Positions 8,131 through 16,596 of a DNA stretch of 64,000 nt are shown here, one piece after another; position 1 is the stretch's first letter, and each line of letters opens with the position of its first letter. The notes under the pieces are model-generated. The model made no database searches. It saw only the letters and a list, made by a program, of their open reading frames with translations, and was not told the origin of the DNA. Origin of the DNA: Arthrobacter sp. D5-1 (GTDB taxonomy: Bacteria > Actinomycetota > Actinomycetes > Actinomycetales > Micrococcaceae); the NCBI RefSeq assembly GCF_017357425.1, contig NZ_CP014571.1:62001-126000 (forward strand), written 5' to 3'. The position numbers and the translations under genes are program-made.

Positions 8131-8657
8131 CGGATTTCTCCCTTCGAAAGTGAATGTGTCAGCGCCGGAAGGTCAACCAGCACGCTGCGGAGGGCTTTGA
8201 CGCCGTCAGTCCCTGCGCGTCTTGCGGCCTCAGGAGTACCTCCCAGGAGTGCGGCTACGTCCTTATAGGGAAGTCCAGCCAGGTAGTGATACGCCACGGC
8301 TTGCCGTTGTTTGGGTGGAAGATGGGCCACCGCGTCCAGTAACTCGATGTGGTCCCCACCGGGAATACCAAGGTGCGACGCATGCTCGGGCGGGGAATCC
8401 ACCGGGACGGCCCGACGGTTGCCGGCGCGCAGGTGATCGATGCATTTTCGGTGCGCTATGGTGACCAGCCAGGCCTGCACGTTGGCGTCGTGCGGGAGGT
8501 CAGGATAGGCCTGGAGGGCAGCGAGGAAGGTATCTGACCAGGCGTCGTCGGCGTCGTGCACGCCCAGGACCGCACGGCACACCCGGAGGACGGTGGACCC
8601 CTGTTCGTGCACTACCGATTCGAAGGGTTTTTTGCCGATCGCTTGCCGAAGCCCCAT
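8127..8657 (-). CDS. ECF-type RNA polymerase sigma factor inside a DNA-repair operon
   Basis: The 176-residue protein has region 2 (DDAWSDTFLAALQAYPDL, then AWLVTIAHRKCIDHLRAGNRR) and region 4 (LPPKQRQAVAYHYLAGLPYKDVAALLG), so it is an ECF sigma factor. No anti-sigma gene is adjacent. It lies between two O6-alkylguanine methyltransferase genes, touching both (1-base and 4-base overlaps), so it is made together with the repair enzymes. It probably directs transcription of this operon. The activating signal is not visible in the sequence. Confidence 0.87.
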   Translation of the reverse strand: MGLRQAIGKKPFESVVHEQGSTVLRVCRAVLGVHDADDAWSDTFLAALQAYPDLPHDANVQAWLVTIAHRKCIDHLRAGNRRAVPVDSPPEHASHLGIPGGDHIELLDAVAHLPPKQRQAVAYHYLAGLPYKDVAALLGGTPEAARRAGTDGVKALRSVLVDLPALTHSLSKGEIR

Positions 8658-9166
8658 CAGAAAAGTTTTCCTTCTTTCACAGCCGCCGGTTCTTCCAATT
8701 CAAGAAGGAAGCGTTTGTTCCGGAGGCCACCGGCATACCCGGTCAGTTGGCCCTTGCGTCCCACCACGCGGTGGCACGGAATGATGATGCTGATGGGATT
8801 CCGGCCGACGGCGGAGCCCACGGCCTGGGCCAGATGAGGATCGCCCAACTCAGCCGCCAACTCGCCGTAACTGACGGTCTCTCCGAAAGGAATGTCTTTT
8901 AGGCGTGTCCATACCTTTTCCTGGAAGGGGTTCCCGCGTGCCTCATGCGCTACGTCAAAAACGGTGCGGTGGCCACTCAGGTATTCGTCCAGTTCGTGCC
9001 GGACCCGGGTGAACACAGGATCCTCGAACCCAACAGGAACCCCGAAGTAGTCGGGCGGAGGCATATGCCAGTGGCCCTCGTAGAAGATGCCCGTCAAAAA
9101 TTCCCCGCGGGCAGTCAGCGTCAACTGCCCCAACGGGGAATCCATGGTGGTGTGCCGGATGCTCAT
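8657..9166 (-). CDS. ogt: Methylated-DNA-[protein]-cysteine S-methyltransferase (second copy)
   Basis: This 169-residue Ogt/MGMT protein has the acceptor motif IIIPCHRVVGRKGQLTGYAGG and the upstream PFGETVSYGELAAELGDP. It is the first gene of the alkylation-repair operon and is followed without a gap by the sigma factor. AAGGT precedes its ATG, and a perfect 12-bp palindrome lies just upstream at 9172-9183. Two paralogous Ogt proteins in one operon suggest different substrate ranges, or one acting as a sensor; this is inference. Confidence 0.92.
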   Translation of the reverse strand: MSIRHTTMDSPLGQLTLTARGEFLTGIFYEGHWHMPPPDYFGVPVGFEDPVFTRVRHELDEYLSGHRTVFDVAHEARGNPFQEKVWTRLKDIPFGETVSYGELAAELGDPHLAQAVGSAVGRNPISIIIPCHRVVGRKGQLTGYAGGLRNKRFLLELEEPAAVKEGKLF

Positions 9167-9171
9167 ACCTT

Positions 9172-9183
9172 GTAGACGTCTAC
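9172..9183. promoter_or_regulatory. 12-bp palindrome ahead of the alkylation-repair operon
   Basis: GTAGACGTCTAC is perfectly symmetric and lies 6 bases upstream of the first ATG. It may be an operator or part of an ECF promoter, but a chance palindrome cannot be excluded. Confidence 0.35.
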
Positions 9184-9211
9184 GGGCACGGAAATGTGAG
9201 GTGCGGCTTTC

Positions 9212-9466
9212 CTAGGAGCGCCAGCGCGTGGTCATCAGGAAGCCCACAATGGCAATTCCGAAGCCGGCCACGATGTTCCATGAGGCCCAGTCCCGGACCG
9301 GGAATTGTCCCTCGGTGATGTAAAAGGTGATGATCCAGAGGAGGCCGAGGATCATGAGCCCGAACATGACGGCTTTGTACCAAACCGGGTTCGGCTTGTA
9401 CTGCTGCGCTGCGGAAGCCTGCTGGTCCTGACGGGCAGGCCGCTTGCGGGGCTTGGACTCGGGCAC
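9212..9466 (-). CDS. crgA: Cell division protein CrgA
   Basis: This 84-residue protein has a basic N-terminus (MPESKPRKRPARQ), the NPVWYK motif and two membrane helices (VMFGLMILGLLWIITFYI and NIVAGFGIAIVGFLMTT). That is the layout of CrgA, which interacts with FtsZ and peptidoglycan synthases at the septum. Its place between ppiA and the sortase/pabA/pknB block matches other actinobacteria. It is divergent from the sortase gene; about 170 bases between them hold both promoters. Confidence 0.93.
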   Translation of the reverse strand: MPESKPRKRPARQDQQASAAQQYKPNPVWYKAVMFGLMILGLLWIITFYITEGQFPVRDWASWNIVAGFGIAIVGFLMTTRWRS

Positions 9467-9638
9467 GGATCCTCCTTGGCTGTACGTTGGTACCCGTTCC
9501 AGCCAGCCTTGATATCCTGCAGGAAGGAAAATTCCAGCGGTTAACGGCCACGCGGCGTTCCGGGTTGGTTCTAGCTGTCAAGTCTAGCCGCAACTCGGGG
9601 TCCGCCCGCCGCGCCCGCGCCCTATCCGAGGAGACGCT

Positions 9639-10451
9639 GTGGCGCATCAGCAGACGACGGCAACTTCTGCCGTGCCGTCCGGGCGCCGCGGGCAGGAAGA
9701 AACTCCCCGGACGCCCCTCCGCGCTTCGGACGTCATCCGAAAACTCAGCCAGATCCTGGGTGAACTCCTCATCACGGCCGGTGTCGTCCTGCTGCTGTTT
9801 GTGGGCTGGCAACTGTGGTGGACCAACGTTGAGGCAGACGCCAAACAGGCGGAAGCCATCCAGAACTTCGCCCAGCAACTCACAGGGCCCGTTACTCCAT
9901 CAGAGTCCGCGACCCCGGCGGACTACGGGGATCCAGTCGTGGGAACAGCCCCTGCCAACGGGGAAACGATCGGGATCATGTACATTCCGCGTTTCGGTGC
10001 CGACTACACCCGTCCCATCATCGAAGGAACCGGCGCGGACGTTCTGGACACGCTGGGCTTGGGACACTACGGAAGCACCAGCATGCCCGGCGCAATCGGG
10101 AACTTTGCGGTGGCCGGCCATCGGCAGACACACGGAGCGGTCCTGGACAGCATCCACACCCTGGCTCCCGGGGACAAGATCTACGTTCAGACCGCTGACG
10201 GGTACTACACCTACGTCTTCCGCAACAACCAGATCGTGCTTCCCAACCGCACTGATGTATTGCTGCCCGTGCCTACCCAGACGGGCGTCGCGCCTGAGGA
10301 GAGAATCCTTACCATGACCAGTTGCAACCCGCGTTTCGGTTCGCAGGAACGCATCATCGCCTACTCCGTCATGGAAAGCTGGCAACCGGCCTCAGCAGGA
10401 CCGCCGTCGGACATTGCCGCCCAAGTAGCCCAGGCCCAAGGAAAGGGGTAG
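9639..10451 (+). CDS. Class E sortase
   Basis: This 270-residue membrane transpeptidase has an N-terminal membrane helix (about residues 40-60) and a sortase fold. The triad is visible: His161 in AVAGHRQTHG, Cys229 in LTMTSCNPRF, and Arg238 in SQERII. Class E enzymes anchor surface proteins with LAxTG-type signals in high-GC Actinobacteria. No obvious substrate gene lies beside it. It starts at GTG 9639. The short membrane-protein gene follows after 3 bases. Confidence 0.92.
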   Translation: MAHQQTTATSAVPSGRRGQEETPRTPLRASDVIRKLSQILGELLITAGVVLLLFVGWQLWWTNVEADAKQAEAIQNFAQQLTGPVTPSESATPADYGDPVVGTAPANGETIGIMYIPRFGADYTRPIIEGTGADVLDTLGLGHYGSTSMPGAIGNFAVAGHRQTHGAVLDSIHTLAPGDKIYVQTADGYYTYVFRNNQIVLPNRTDVLLPVPTQTGVAPEERILTMTSCNPRFGSQERIIAYSVMESWQPASAGPPSDIAAQVAQAQGKG

Positions 10452-10454
10452 CGG

Positions 10455-10625
10455 ATGTACGCGTGGATTTTCCGTAATCTACCGGGACCCGTCTGGGTGC
10501 GGATCCGGACCTGTTTGGTATTGGTGGCAGCAGCCCTGGTACTGATGGTCCAGTTCCTCTTCCCCTGGTTCTCCCAATTCACCACTTTGACTGACTCAAC
10601 GATTGGTTTAGTGCAGCAGCCATGA
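10455..10625 (+). CDS. Small single-helix membrane protein between sortase and pabA
   Basis: A 56-residue ORF begins at ATG 10455, only 3 bases after the sortase stop, and its TGA overlaps the pabA start (ATGA at 10622). The product has a short polar head (MYAWIFRNLPGPVWVRIR), one membrane helix (TCLVLVAAALVLMVQFLFPW) and a short outer tail. Coupling on both sides argues that it is a real gene. Its function is unknown; it may assist the sortase. Confidence 0.78.
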   Translation: MYAWIFRNLPGPVWVRIRTCLVLVAAALVLMVQFLFPWFSQFTTLTDSTIGLVQQP

Positions 10626-11263
10626 GCACAACAAAAATTCTTGTAGTAGATAACTACGACAGCTTCGTCTACACCTTGGTGGGATACCTCCAGGAGCTCG
10701 GCGCGAAGACCACCGTGGTCCGCAACGACGACGTGACACTCGCCGAGGCCACTGAGCTCGCAGCAACGCGGGACGGCGTCCTCGTCTCGCCGGGTCCCGG
10801 AACCCCGGCCGAAGCCGGCGTCTGCATCGAGCTCATCAAGTGGTGCGGCGACAACAGCAAACCGATGTTCGGCGTCTGCCTGGGACACCAGGCCCTGGCC
10901 GAGGCGTACGGCGGGGTGGTGACCCATGCCCCTGAACTCATGCACGGCAAGACGTCCCCCGTCAGTCATGAAGGCAAGAGCGTTTTCGCCGGGCTCCCCT
11001 CGCCCGTGACGGCAACGCGCTACCACTCACTCGCTGCGGTTCGCGATTCCATCCCGGATGTCCTGGAGATCACTGCCGAAACCACCAACGGCGTAGTGAT
11101 GGGCTTGCAGCACAAGACCGCACCTCTTTGCGGTGTCCAGTTCCACCCGGAATCGGTCCTCACAGAAGGCGGGTACCAGATGCTCGGCAACTGGTTGGAG
11201 TCCTTGGGGATGGCCGGAGCGGCCGAACGCGCCTCCAAACTGAGCCCGCTGATCAAGCAGTAA
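10622..11263 (+). CDS. pabA: Aminodeoxychorismate/anthranilate synthase glutamine amidotransferase subunit
   Basis: This 213-residue class I glutamine amidotransferase supplies ammonia for p-aminobenzoate or anthranilate synthesis. The nucleophile is Cys86 in FGVCLGHQALAEAYGG, and the His/Glu pair is in QFHPESVLTEGG. The family cannot be split into PabA and TrpG by these motifs alone. At this position next to pknB it is called trpG (Rv0013) in M. tuberculosis, although folate synthesis is the more likely role. A hairpin terminator follows. Confidence 0.9.
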   Translation: MSTTKILVVDNYDSFVYTLVGYLQELGAKTTVVRNDDVTLAEATELAATRDGVLVSPGPGTPAEAGVCIELIKWCGDNSKPMFGVCLGHQALAEAYGGVVTHAPELMHGKTSPVSHEGKSVFAGLPSPVTATRYHSLAAVRDSIPDVLEITAETTNGVVMGLQHKTAPLCGVQFHPESVLTEGGYQMLGNWLESLGMAGAAERASKLSPLIKQ

Positions 11264-11274
11264 GTGGCGGGGCT

Positions 11275-11298
11275 GCGGCGGTCGGCAGCGACCGCCGC
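11275..11298. terminator. Hairpin between convergent pabA and pknB
   Basis: GCGGCGGTCG and its complement (11275-11284, 11289-11298) form a perfect 10-bp stem with a GCAG loop. It can serve both converging genes, although no T tract follows. Confidence 0.6.
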
Positions 11299-11368
11299 CC
11301 TCCGTGTGCTAGCTCGTTCCTCGCTTTGATGCACGCTTCCGGGCGCCGGCCCGCTGCCTTCGGTCCGG

Positions 11369-13240
11369 CTATTTCTTGGTGGCCGTCGGTTTGGGGGTCG
11401 GCTTGTCCGTCTCCGTGGGCGTTGGAGTGGGAGTGGGCGTGGGGGTGACGGGGGCCTTGGCCACCGTGATGGTGACGGACTTACCCTGATCCACTTCGGT
11501 GTTGAACGTCTCGCTCTGGGCCGTTACGGTGCCGGGCGCTACCTCGGAGTTCTCCTGCTCCACCACCACCATGGGCAAGCCGTTGGTCTTGAGCGAGGCT
11601 TCCGCTTCAGCCACCGGCAAGCCAATCAGCTGGGGCATGAGTACCTTGCCCGAGGAGACCTGGAGTTCCACCTTGGAGCTGATGGCGATGGCTCCGCCGG
11701 GGGCCGGGCCAGTGTTGATCACCAAGCCCACAGGCACAGTAGCGCTGTGCGTCCGGACAGTCACGATATCGCCGGTGATACCCAGCCTGCGCAGGGCGTC
11801 ACGGGCGTCGGGCTCCGTACGGCCCACGATGTCGGCCGGAATGGTTACCGAGCTGGGTCCGCTGGAAATCTTGAGGACAACTTCGGCGTCCTGGTCGAGC
11901 ATTGAACCTGCAGTGGGCGATGTGCCAATGGTCATGTCCTTGGCCACCGTGTCACTGGCTTCGCGCACCGTTTTAGGCACCAGCTTGGCCGAATAGAGTT
12001 CCTGGATGGCTTGGGACTCTGTCATGTTGGCCACCACGGGCACAGCGATCTTGGCCGGGACCGGCGGTTGCGCGTTCATGAGGTTGTAAAGCCAGAAACC
12101 GCCGCCTGCCAGCACGATAAGAGTGAAGATCACCAGAGTTGCAGCCCACGCACGACGGCGGCTCTTCTGGCCCGCTGTACGCTCGCGTTCCGGTGGGAGG
12201 CCCAAGGGAAGTGCCTCTTCCGGCTGCTGTTCAGCGGGTTCGTCCTTATACTCCGGTTCCTTGAACTGGTCAGCGGCAAGAAAGCCCACTGCGGTGGAGC
12301 TCAGGAGTTGGGTATCCGGGTCCTCTTGGTCCACAAGGTCGTTCGGATCAGTGGGTGCTTCGCTTGCCGGGACAGCCGGGACGGGAATGCCATTGCTTGC
12401 CGCGCGCAGGGCGCGGCGGAAGGAAGCAGCGTCCTGGAAACGGTCTGTCCGGCTCTTCTGCAGGGCCTTGGCAAGGACCGAGTCGAGGGCTTCGGAAACG
12501 TCGGGATTGTGCGAGCTGGGCATATCCGGGATTTCGCGGACGTGCTGGTAGGCCACCGAGACCGGGCTGTCGCCGACAAACGGCGGCCGGCTGGTCAGCA
12601 GTTCATAGAGGAGGCAACCCGCCGAATAGAGGTCGCTGCGGGCGTCCACGGTTTCGCCGCGGGCCTGCTCCGGTGAAAGGTACTGTGCCGTGCCTACGAC
12701 GGCCTGGGTTTGGGTCATGGTGGCAGCGGAATCTGCCATGGCGCGTGCAATGCCAAAGTCCATGACTTTGACGTCTCCGGTGTCAGCACAAACCATGACA
12801 TTGGCTGGCTTGATGTCGCGATGGACGATTCCCGCACGGTGGCTGTATTCCAGGGCGGCCAGGACACCCAGGGTGTAGCCGATGGAATTCTCAACGCCCA
12901 GTTCGTTCGCCTTGATCATGTCCCGCAGGGTGCGCCCTGCGACGTATTCCATGACGATGTACGGAACACGAACATCCTCGCCGGGGCCACCCGGGACGGA
13001 ATATTCGCCGGTATCGAAAATGGCCACAATGGACGGATGGTTCAACGCCGCAACGGCCTGTGCCTCACGTTTGAACCGGGCTTGGAACTGCGGATCGCGG
13101 GCCAGATCTGCACGCAGGATCTTGACCGCGATGGTCCTCCCCAGCAAAGTATCCGTTCCGCGGTATACGTCCGCCATGCCACCACGACCGATCAAATCAC
13201 CGAGTTCGTAGCGTTCATTGAGGATGCGCTGTGAAGACAC
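11369..13240 (-). CDS. pknB: PASTA-domain Ser/Thr protein kinase PknB
   Basis: This sensor kinase phosphorylates cell-wall and division proteins. Counted from the GTG at 13240 (behind GAGAGGAGAG; the open frame reaches an ATG at 13288), the kinase domain fills about residues 1-275. It shows IAVKILRAD, the catalytic loop GIVHRDIKPANVMV and KVMDFGIARA. A membrane helix (VIFTLIVLAGGGFWLYNLM) follows. Outside are at least three PASTA repeats that bind muropeptides, and a tail of Thr-Pro repeats. It is the last gene of the fhaA-fhaB-pstP-rodA-pbpA-pknA-pknB operon. Confidence 0.93.
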   Translation of the reverse strand: MSSQRILNERYELGDLIGRGGMADVYRGTDTLLGRTIAVKILRADLARDPQFQARFKREAQAVAALNHPSIVAIFDTGEYSVPGGPGEDVRVPYIVMEYVAGRTLRDMIKANELGVENSIGYTLGVLAALEYSHRAGIVHRDIKPANVMVCADTGDVKVMDFGIARAMADSAATMTQTQAVVGTAQYLSPEQARGETVDARSDLYSAGCLLYELLTSRPPFVGDSPVSVAYQHVREIPDMPSSHNPDVSEALDSVLAKALQKSRTDRFQDAASFRRALRAASNGIPVPAVPASEAPTDPNDLVDQEDPDTQLLSSTAVGFLAADQFKEPEYKDEPAEQQPEEALPLGLPPERERTAGQKSRRRAWAATLVIFTLIVLAGGGFWLYNLMNAQPPVPAKIAVPVVANMTESQAIQELYSAKLVPKTVREASDTVAKDMTIGTSPTAGSMLDQDAEVVLKISSGPSSVTIPADIVGRTEPDARDALRRLGITGDIVTVRTHSATVPVGLVINTGPAPGGAIAISSKVELQVSSGKVLMPQLIGLPVAEAEASLKTNGLPMVVVEQENSEVAPGTVTAQSETFNTEVDQGKSVTITVAKAPVTPTPTPTPTPTETDKPTPKPTATKK

Positions 13241-13297
13241 AGGTGTGCTCTCCTCTCGATGCGCGGGACCTTGGCGTGGCGTAGACATGGGACTCAG

Positions 13298-15142
13298 TTA
13301 GTTGCTCGGGCTGCCAGTGCCGCTGGGGCTGGCGCTTGAGGAACCGGGGTTGGTGGGTACAACGGCCTTGGACAGGAAGTAGGTCACTGTAGAACCTGCG
13401 GGAACCTCAGCTCCAGCCGCCGGCGAAGACCTTACGAACGTACCGGCCTGTTGGCCTACGGCTCCGTTCACCGGATCCCCGGCTACCCACCGCAGTCCGG
13501 CGCCCTCAATGGCCGCGCGAACCTGTGACTCGCTGGCTCCCACGCTGATGGTGGGGACGGCGACCGCTTCAGGTCCCTTGGAGTACTGAACCGTGATGGT
13601 TTGTCCCGGATCAACAGGCCCTGTGGGGTTGATGTCCACCACGGTCCCTGGAGCAGCCGGGTTGAAGACCTCCACACCGTCGACGCCGAGGCCCAGATTG
13701 CGGAGTTCCGCGCTGACGGTTTGGAAGGGCTGACCCAGATACTGCTCGGGGATCACGTTGATCTTCTGCGGCGTTGACTGCGTCGGCGAGGGTGCCTCGG
13801 ACGTAGGAGGAGGTGTCGTCGCTGTTGGCGTAGCCGAGGTCGACGTCGGGCTCGCCGACCGGCTGGTGCTGGCAGTGGTGGACTGGCTCGGGCTGGGGGT
13901 CGGCGAGAAGAACCCGGACTGAGTGATCAGGAAACCGACCAGCGCGAACAGCACCAGCAGGATCAAGGCAACCATCGGCCAAGTCCAGGGGCTGCGCTTC
14001 TTGCGTTCCGGCTCGGCATCGTCGAAGTTCTCGTCATCGGTGTAGACGACTTCCTCGTCGTCGTTCAGCTGACGCTCTGCCTCCAGGGCGTTGGCGCGTG
14101 ACAGCGGATTGTCGGACGAGGCCGCGGCCGCTCCCACAGCAGCTCCGGCTGCACCGGCGCCCAGCACCGGAAGTGCGGAGGTCGCCGTCGACGACTGCTC
14201 TTTTCCGTAAGGCGAGGTGACGACGCCGGTGGGGGCCGTCGCGGTGTCCACAGGCGCTGTGATGGGTCCGGTAGTGGATTCGAACAGCAGCATGCCGGGT
14301 ACGGCGGCGTGGGCCGTGGCGATGTCGCCGTTGCGGATGGCCTCGGCGGCTTCGGCCAGCTTGATCGCGTTGGCAGGACGGTTCTTGGGATCCTTGGCCA
14401 GCATGGACATCAGGAGGGCGCGGACGGGTGTCGGCAAGGTCTCCGGCAGGGGCGGCGGCGCATCGTTGACCTGCGCCAGGGCAATGGCGATCTGCGATTC
14501 GCCGGAGAACGGACGGTGGCCGGTGAGGCACTCGTATCCGATGACACCCAGTGAGTAGATGTCCGAGGAACCCGTGGCGGTCTGGCCGGTTGCCTGCTCA
14601 GGAGCCAAATACTGGGCGGTGCCCATGACCTGGCCGGTCTGTGTCAGCGGAACCTGGTCCGCCAAACGGGCAATGCCGAAGTCGGTGACCTTGACGCGGT
14701 TGTCCGGCGTGATCAGCAGGTTGCCGGGCTTGATGTCGCGGTGGACCAGGCCCTGCGCGTGTGCCACGGCAAGGGCGCGGGCTGTCTGCGCGATGATGGA
14801 GAGCGTCATGTCCGGAGACAGCACCTGCTCCCGCTCGAGGATTCCGCTCAAGGGATGACCCGGAACGAGCTCCATGACCAAATAGGCCGAGCCGGCTTCT
14901 TCGCCGTAATCAAAGACGTTGGCGATGCCTACGTGGTTGAGGAGGGCGGTGTGCCGTGCCTCGGCACGGAACCTCTGGAGGAACCCGGGGTCACCCGTGT
15001 ATTCCTCTTTGAGCACCTTGATGGCAACGATCCGGCCAAGGATCTGGTCCTTGGCCTTCCAGACCTCGCCCATGCCGCCAATCGCAATACGACTGGTCAG
15101 TTGGAACCTGCCGCCGAGTGTGATTCCCGAAGTAGGCCTCAC
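13298..15142 (-). CDS. pknA: Ser/Thr protein kinase PknA with extracellular PASTA repeats
   Basis: This 614-residue membrane kinase has the Gly-rich loop [10 protein letters not shown], Lys in [10 protein letters not shown], the loop [14 protein letters not shown] and [12 protein letters not shown] long acidic linker precedes the helix ([19 protein letters not shown]). A Ser/Thr/Pro-rich stalk and two PASTA repeats (beginning [13 protein letters not shown] and [13 protein letters not shown]) follow. PknA of mycobacteria lacks PASTA repeats, so this copy is longer on the outside. Its GTG start overlaps the pbpA stop (GTGA). Confidence 0.92.
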   Translation of the reverse strand: MRPTSGITLGGRFQLTSRIAIGGMGEVWKAKDQILGRIVAIKVLKEEYTGDPGFLQRFRAEARHTALLNHVGIANVFDYGEEAGSAYLVMELVPGHPLSGILEREQVLSPDMTLSIIAQTARALAVAHAQGLVHRDIKPGNLLITPDNRVKVTDFGIARLADQVPLTQTGQVMGTAQYLAPEQATGQTATGSSDIYSLGVIGYECLTGHRPFSGESQIAIALAQVNDAPPPLPETLPTPVRALLMSMLAKDPKNRPANAIKLAEAAEAIRNGDIATAHAAVPGMLLFESTTGPITAPVDTATAPTGVVTSPYGKEQSSTATSALPVLGAGAAGAAVGAAAASSDNPLSRANALEAERQLNDDEEVVYTDDENFDDAEPERKKRSPWTWPMVALILLVLFALVGFLITQSGFFSPTPSPSQSTTASTSRSASPTSTSATPTATTPPPTSEAPSPTQSTPQKINVIPEQYLGQPFQTVSAELRNLGLGVDGVEVFNPAAPGTVVDINPTGPVDPGQTITVQYSKGPEAVAVPTISVGASESQVRAAIEGAGLRWVAGDPVNGAVGQQAGTFVRSSPAAGAEVPAGSTVTYFLSKAVVPTNPGSSSASPSGTGSPSN

Positions 15143-16596
15143 TTATTCAACACCGCCTCAAAAATCTTCTTTGCGTTCGGACTGGTTAGCTGGGCACCGC
15201 TGAGCACATCCACACCCTCCATGACTATGGTGACGGCTACTTGCGGGTCGTTAGCCGGGGCGAACCCGGTAAACCATGAGTTGTTCAAACCTGAATCGCC
15301 GAGCTCCGCAGTACCGGTTTTGCCGGCTACCTTGACCCCGGACACGGCTGCTCCCTTGGCGATGCCGTTGTCCACGGCACTGGTCATCCACTCGGTGATT
15401 TGGGCCGCGATGGGCTGGGTGGTGCTGGTACGGAGCGCCTCGGGCCTGAGTTCGCTGATGACCCGGAGGTCAGGAGCTCGGACCGTCTTGATCAGGTTCG
15501 GCTTCATCTGCACACCGCCATTGGCGATCGCGGCCGTCATCATGTTGATCTGCAGCGGGGTGGCCTTGACGTCGCGCTGGCCCACGGAGGACTGTGCGAG
15601 CTGGGCCTGGTCGAGGTCCTCGGGGAAAATACTGGGCGCCTGCTGGAGCTTGAGCTGATCGCCGAAGGTCTCGCCGAAGCCAAACTTCTGTGCCTGTTCG
15701 CGGATGGCATCCTGGCCCAGGTCCAGCGCAATGCTGGCAAACGGAGTATTGCAGGACTGCTCCAGGGCAAAGGCGAACGACGCCGTCTCCCGGACGTTGC
15801 AGTTGCCACCGGCGTAGTTGGGCAGGCTGGCACTGGAACCGGGCAACGGCAGGCTGCTGGGGTTCGGCAGCTCGCTGTCCTTGTTGTACTTGCCTGAGTT
15901 CAGAGCAGCAGCTGTGTCGATGAGCTTGAAGACCGAACCCGGCGAGAGCAGGTTGCCCGTGGGGCCGCTGACGTTTTGGTTCAGGTTGATGCCCGGGACC
16001 TGGTTCAGCTCTGCGTAGCTCGCTTCTGCGGCGGCCGTGTCATGGGTTGCAATCAGATTGGGGTCGTAGGACGGTTTGGACACCATGGCCAGAACGGCAC
16101 CGGTCCTCGGGTTGGTGACCACGATGGATCCACGCTGGCCATCGGGTATGAGGTCATAGGCCAACTTTTGGATTTCAGGATCCAGGGTCAGTTCTACCGA
16201 TGCACCCTTCGGCTCGTTGCCCAGGAACATCTGGCTGATGCGGTCCAGGAAGAGCTGGTCCGAGTTGCCGGCGAGGGTGTCCTCCATGGAGAGTTCCAAG
16301 CCGGTTGAACCGAAGCCCTTGGAGAAGTAACCGGTAATGCCGGCGTAGAGCTCAGGCTGGTTGTACTTGCGCTGGAACGCGCAGGACTCTGTGCCGGCAA
16401 CAGACTCAGCCACTGGCTTGCCGCCGACGATGATGGCGCCGCGGTCGTTGCAGAACGAGGCGAGGATGGCGCGCTGGTTCCAGGGATTGGCGTTGAGGTC
16501 GTCAGCGCCAATCACCTGGACATAGCTGATGGCGCCGAAGATCAACGCGAACATGGCGACGGCGGCCATCCAGGAGCTGCGAATAGCCTGGTTCAT
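15139..16596 (-). CDS. pbpA: Penicillin-binding protein 2 (PbpA), class B transpeptidase
   Basis: This 485-residue class B PBP cross-links peptidoglycan. It has an N-terminal signal-anchor ([21 protein letters not shown]), a dimerisation domain, and a transpeptidase domain with the active-site motifs [11 protein letters not shown] in [10 protein letters not shown], and KTG in [10 protein letters not shown]. It pairs with the RodA-type glycosyltransferase encoded just upstream, to which its start is coupled (overlap 16593-16596). Confidence 0.95.
   Translation of the reverse strand: MNQAIRSSWMAAVAMFALIFGAISYVQVIGADDLNANPWNQRAILASFCNDRGAIIVGGKPVAESVAGTESCAFQRKYNQPELYAGITGYFSKGFGSTGLELSMEDTLAGNSDQLFLDRISQMFLGNEPKGASVELTLDPEIQKLAYDLIPDGQRGSIVVTNPRTGAVLAMVSKPSYDPNLIATHDTAAAEASYAELNQVPGINLNQNVSGPTGNLLSPGSVFKLIDTAAALNSGKYNKDSELPNPSSLPLPGSSASLPNYAGGNCNVRETASFAFALEQSCNTPFASIALDLGQDAIREQAQKFGFGETFGDQLKLQQAPSIFPEDLDQAQLAQSSVGQRDVKATPLQINMMTAAIANGGVQMKPNLIKTVRAPDLRVISELRPEALRTSTTQPIAAQITEWMTSAVDNGIAKGAAVSGVKVAGKTGTAELGDSGLNNSWFTGFAPANDPQVAVTIVMEGVDVLSGAQLTSPNAKKIFEAVLNK

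Noticed and set aside
11369..11460. Thr-Pro repeat tail at the end of pknB as an assembly or frameshift artefact
   Set aside because: The repeat is short, in frame, and such Thr/Pro stalks are common at the C-termini of actinobacterial surface proteins; PknA has a similar stalk.
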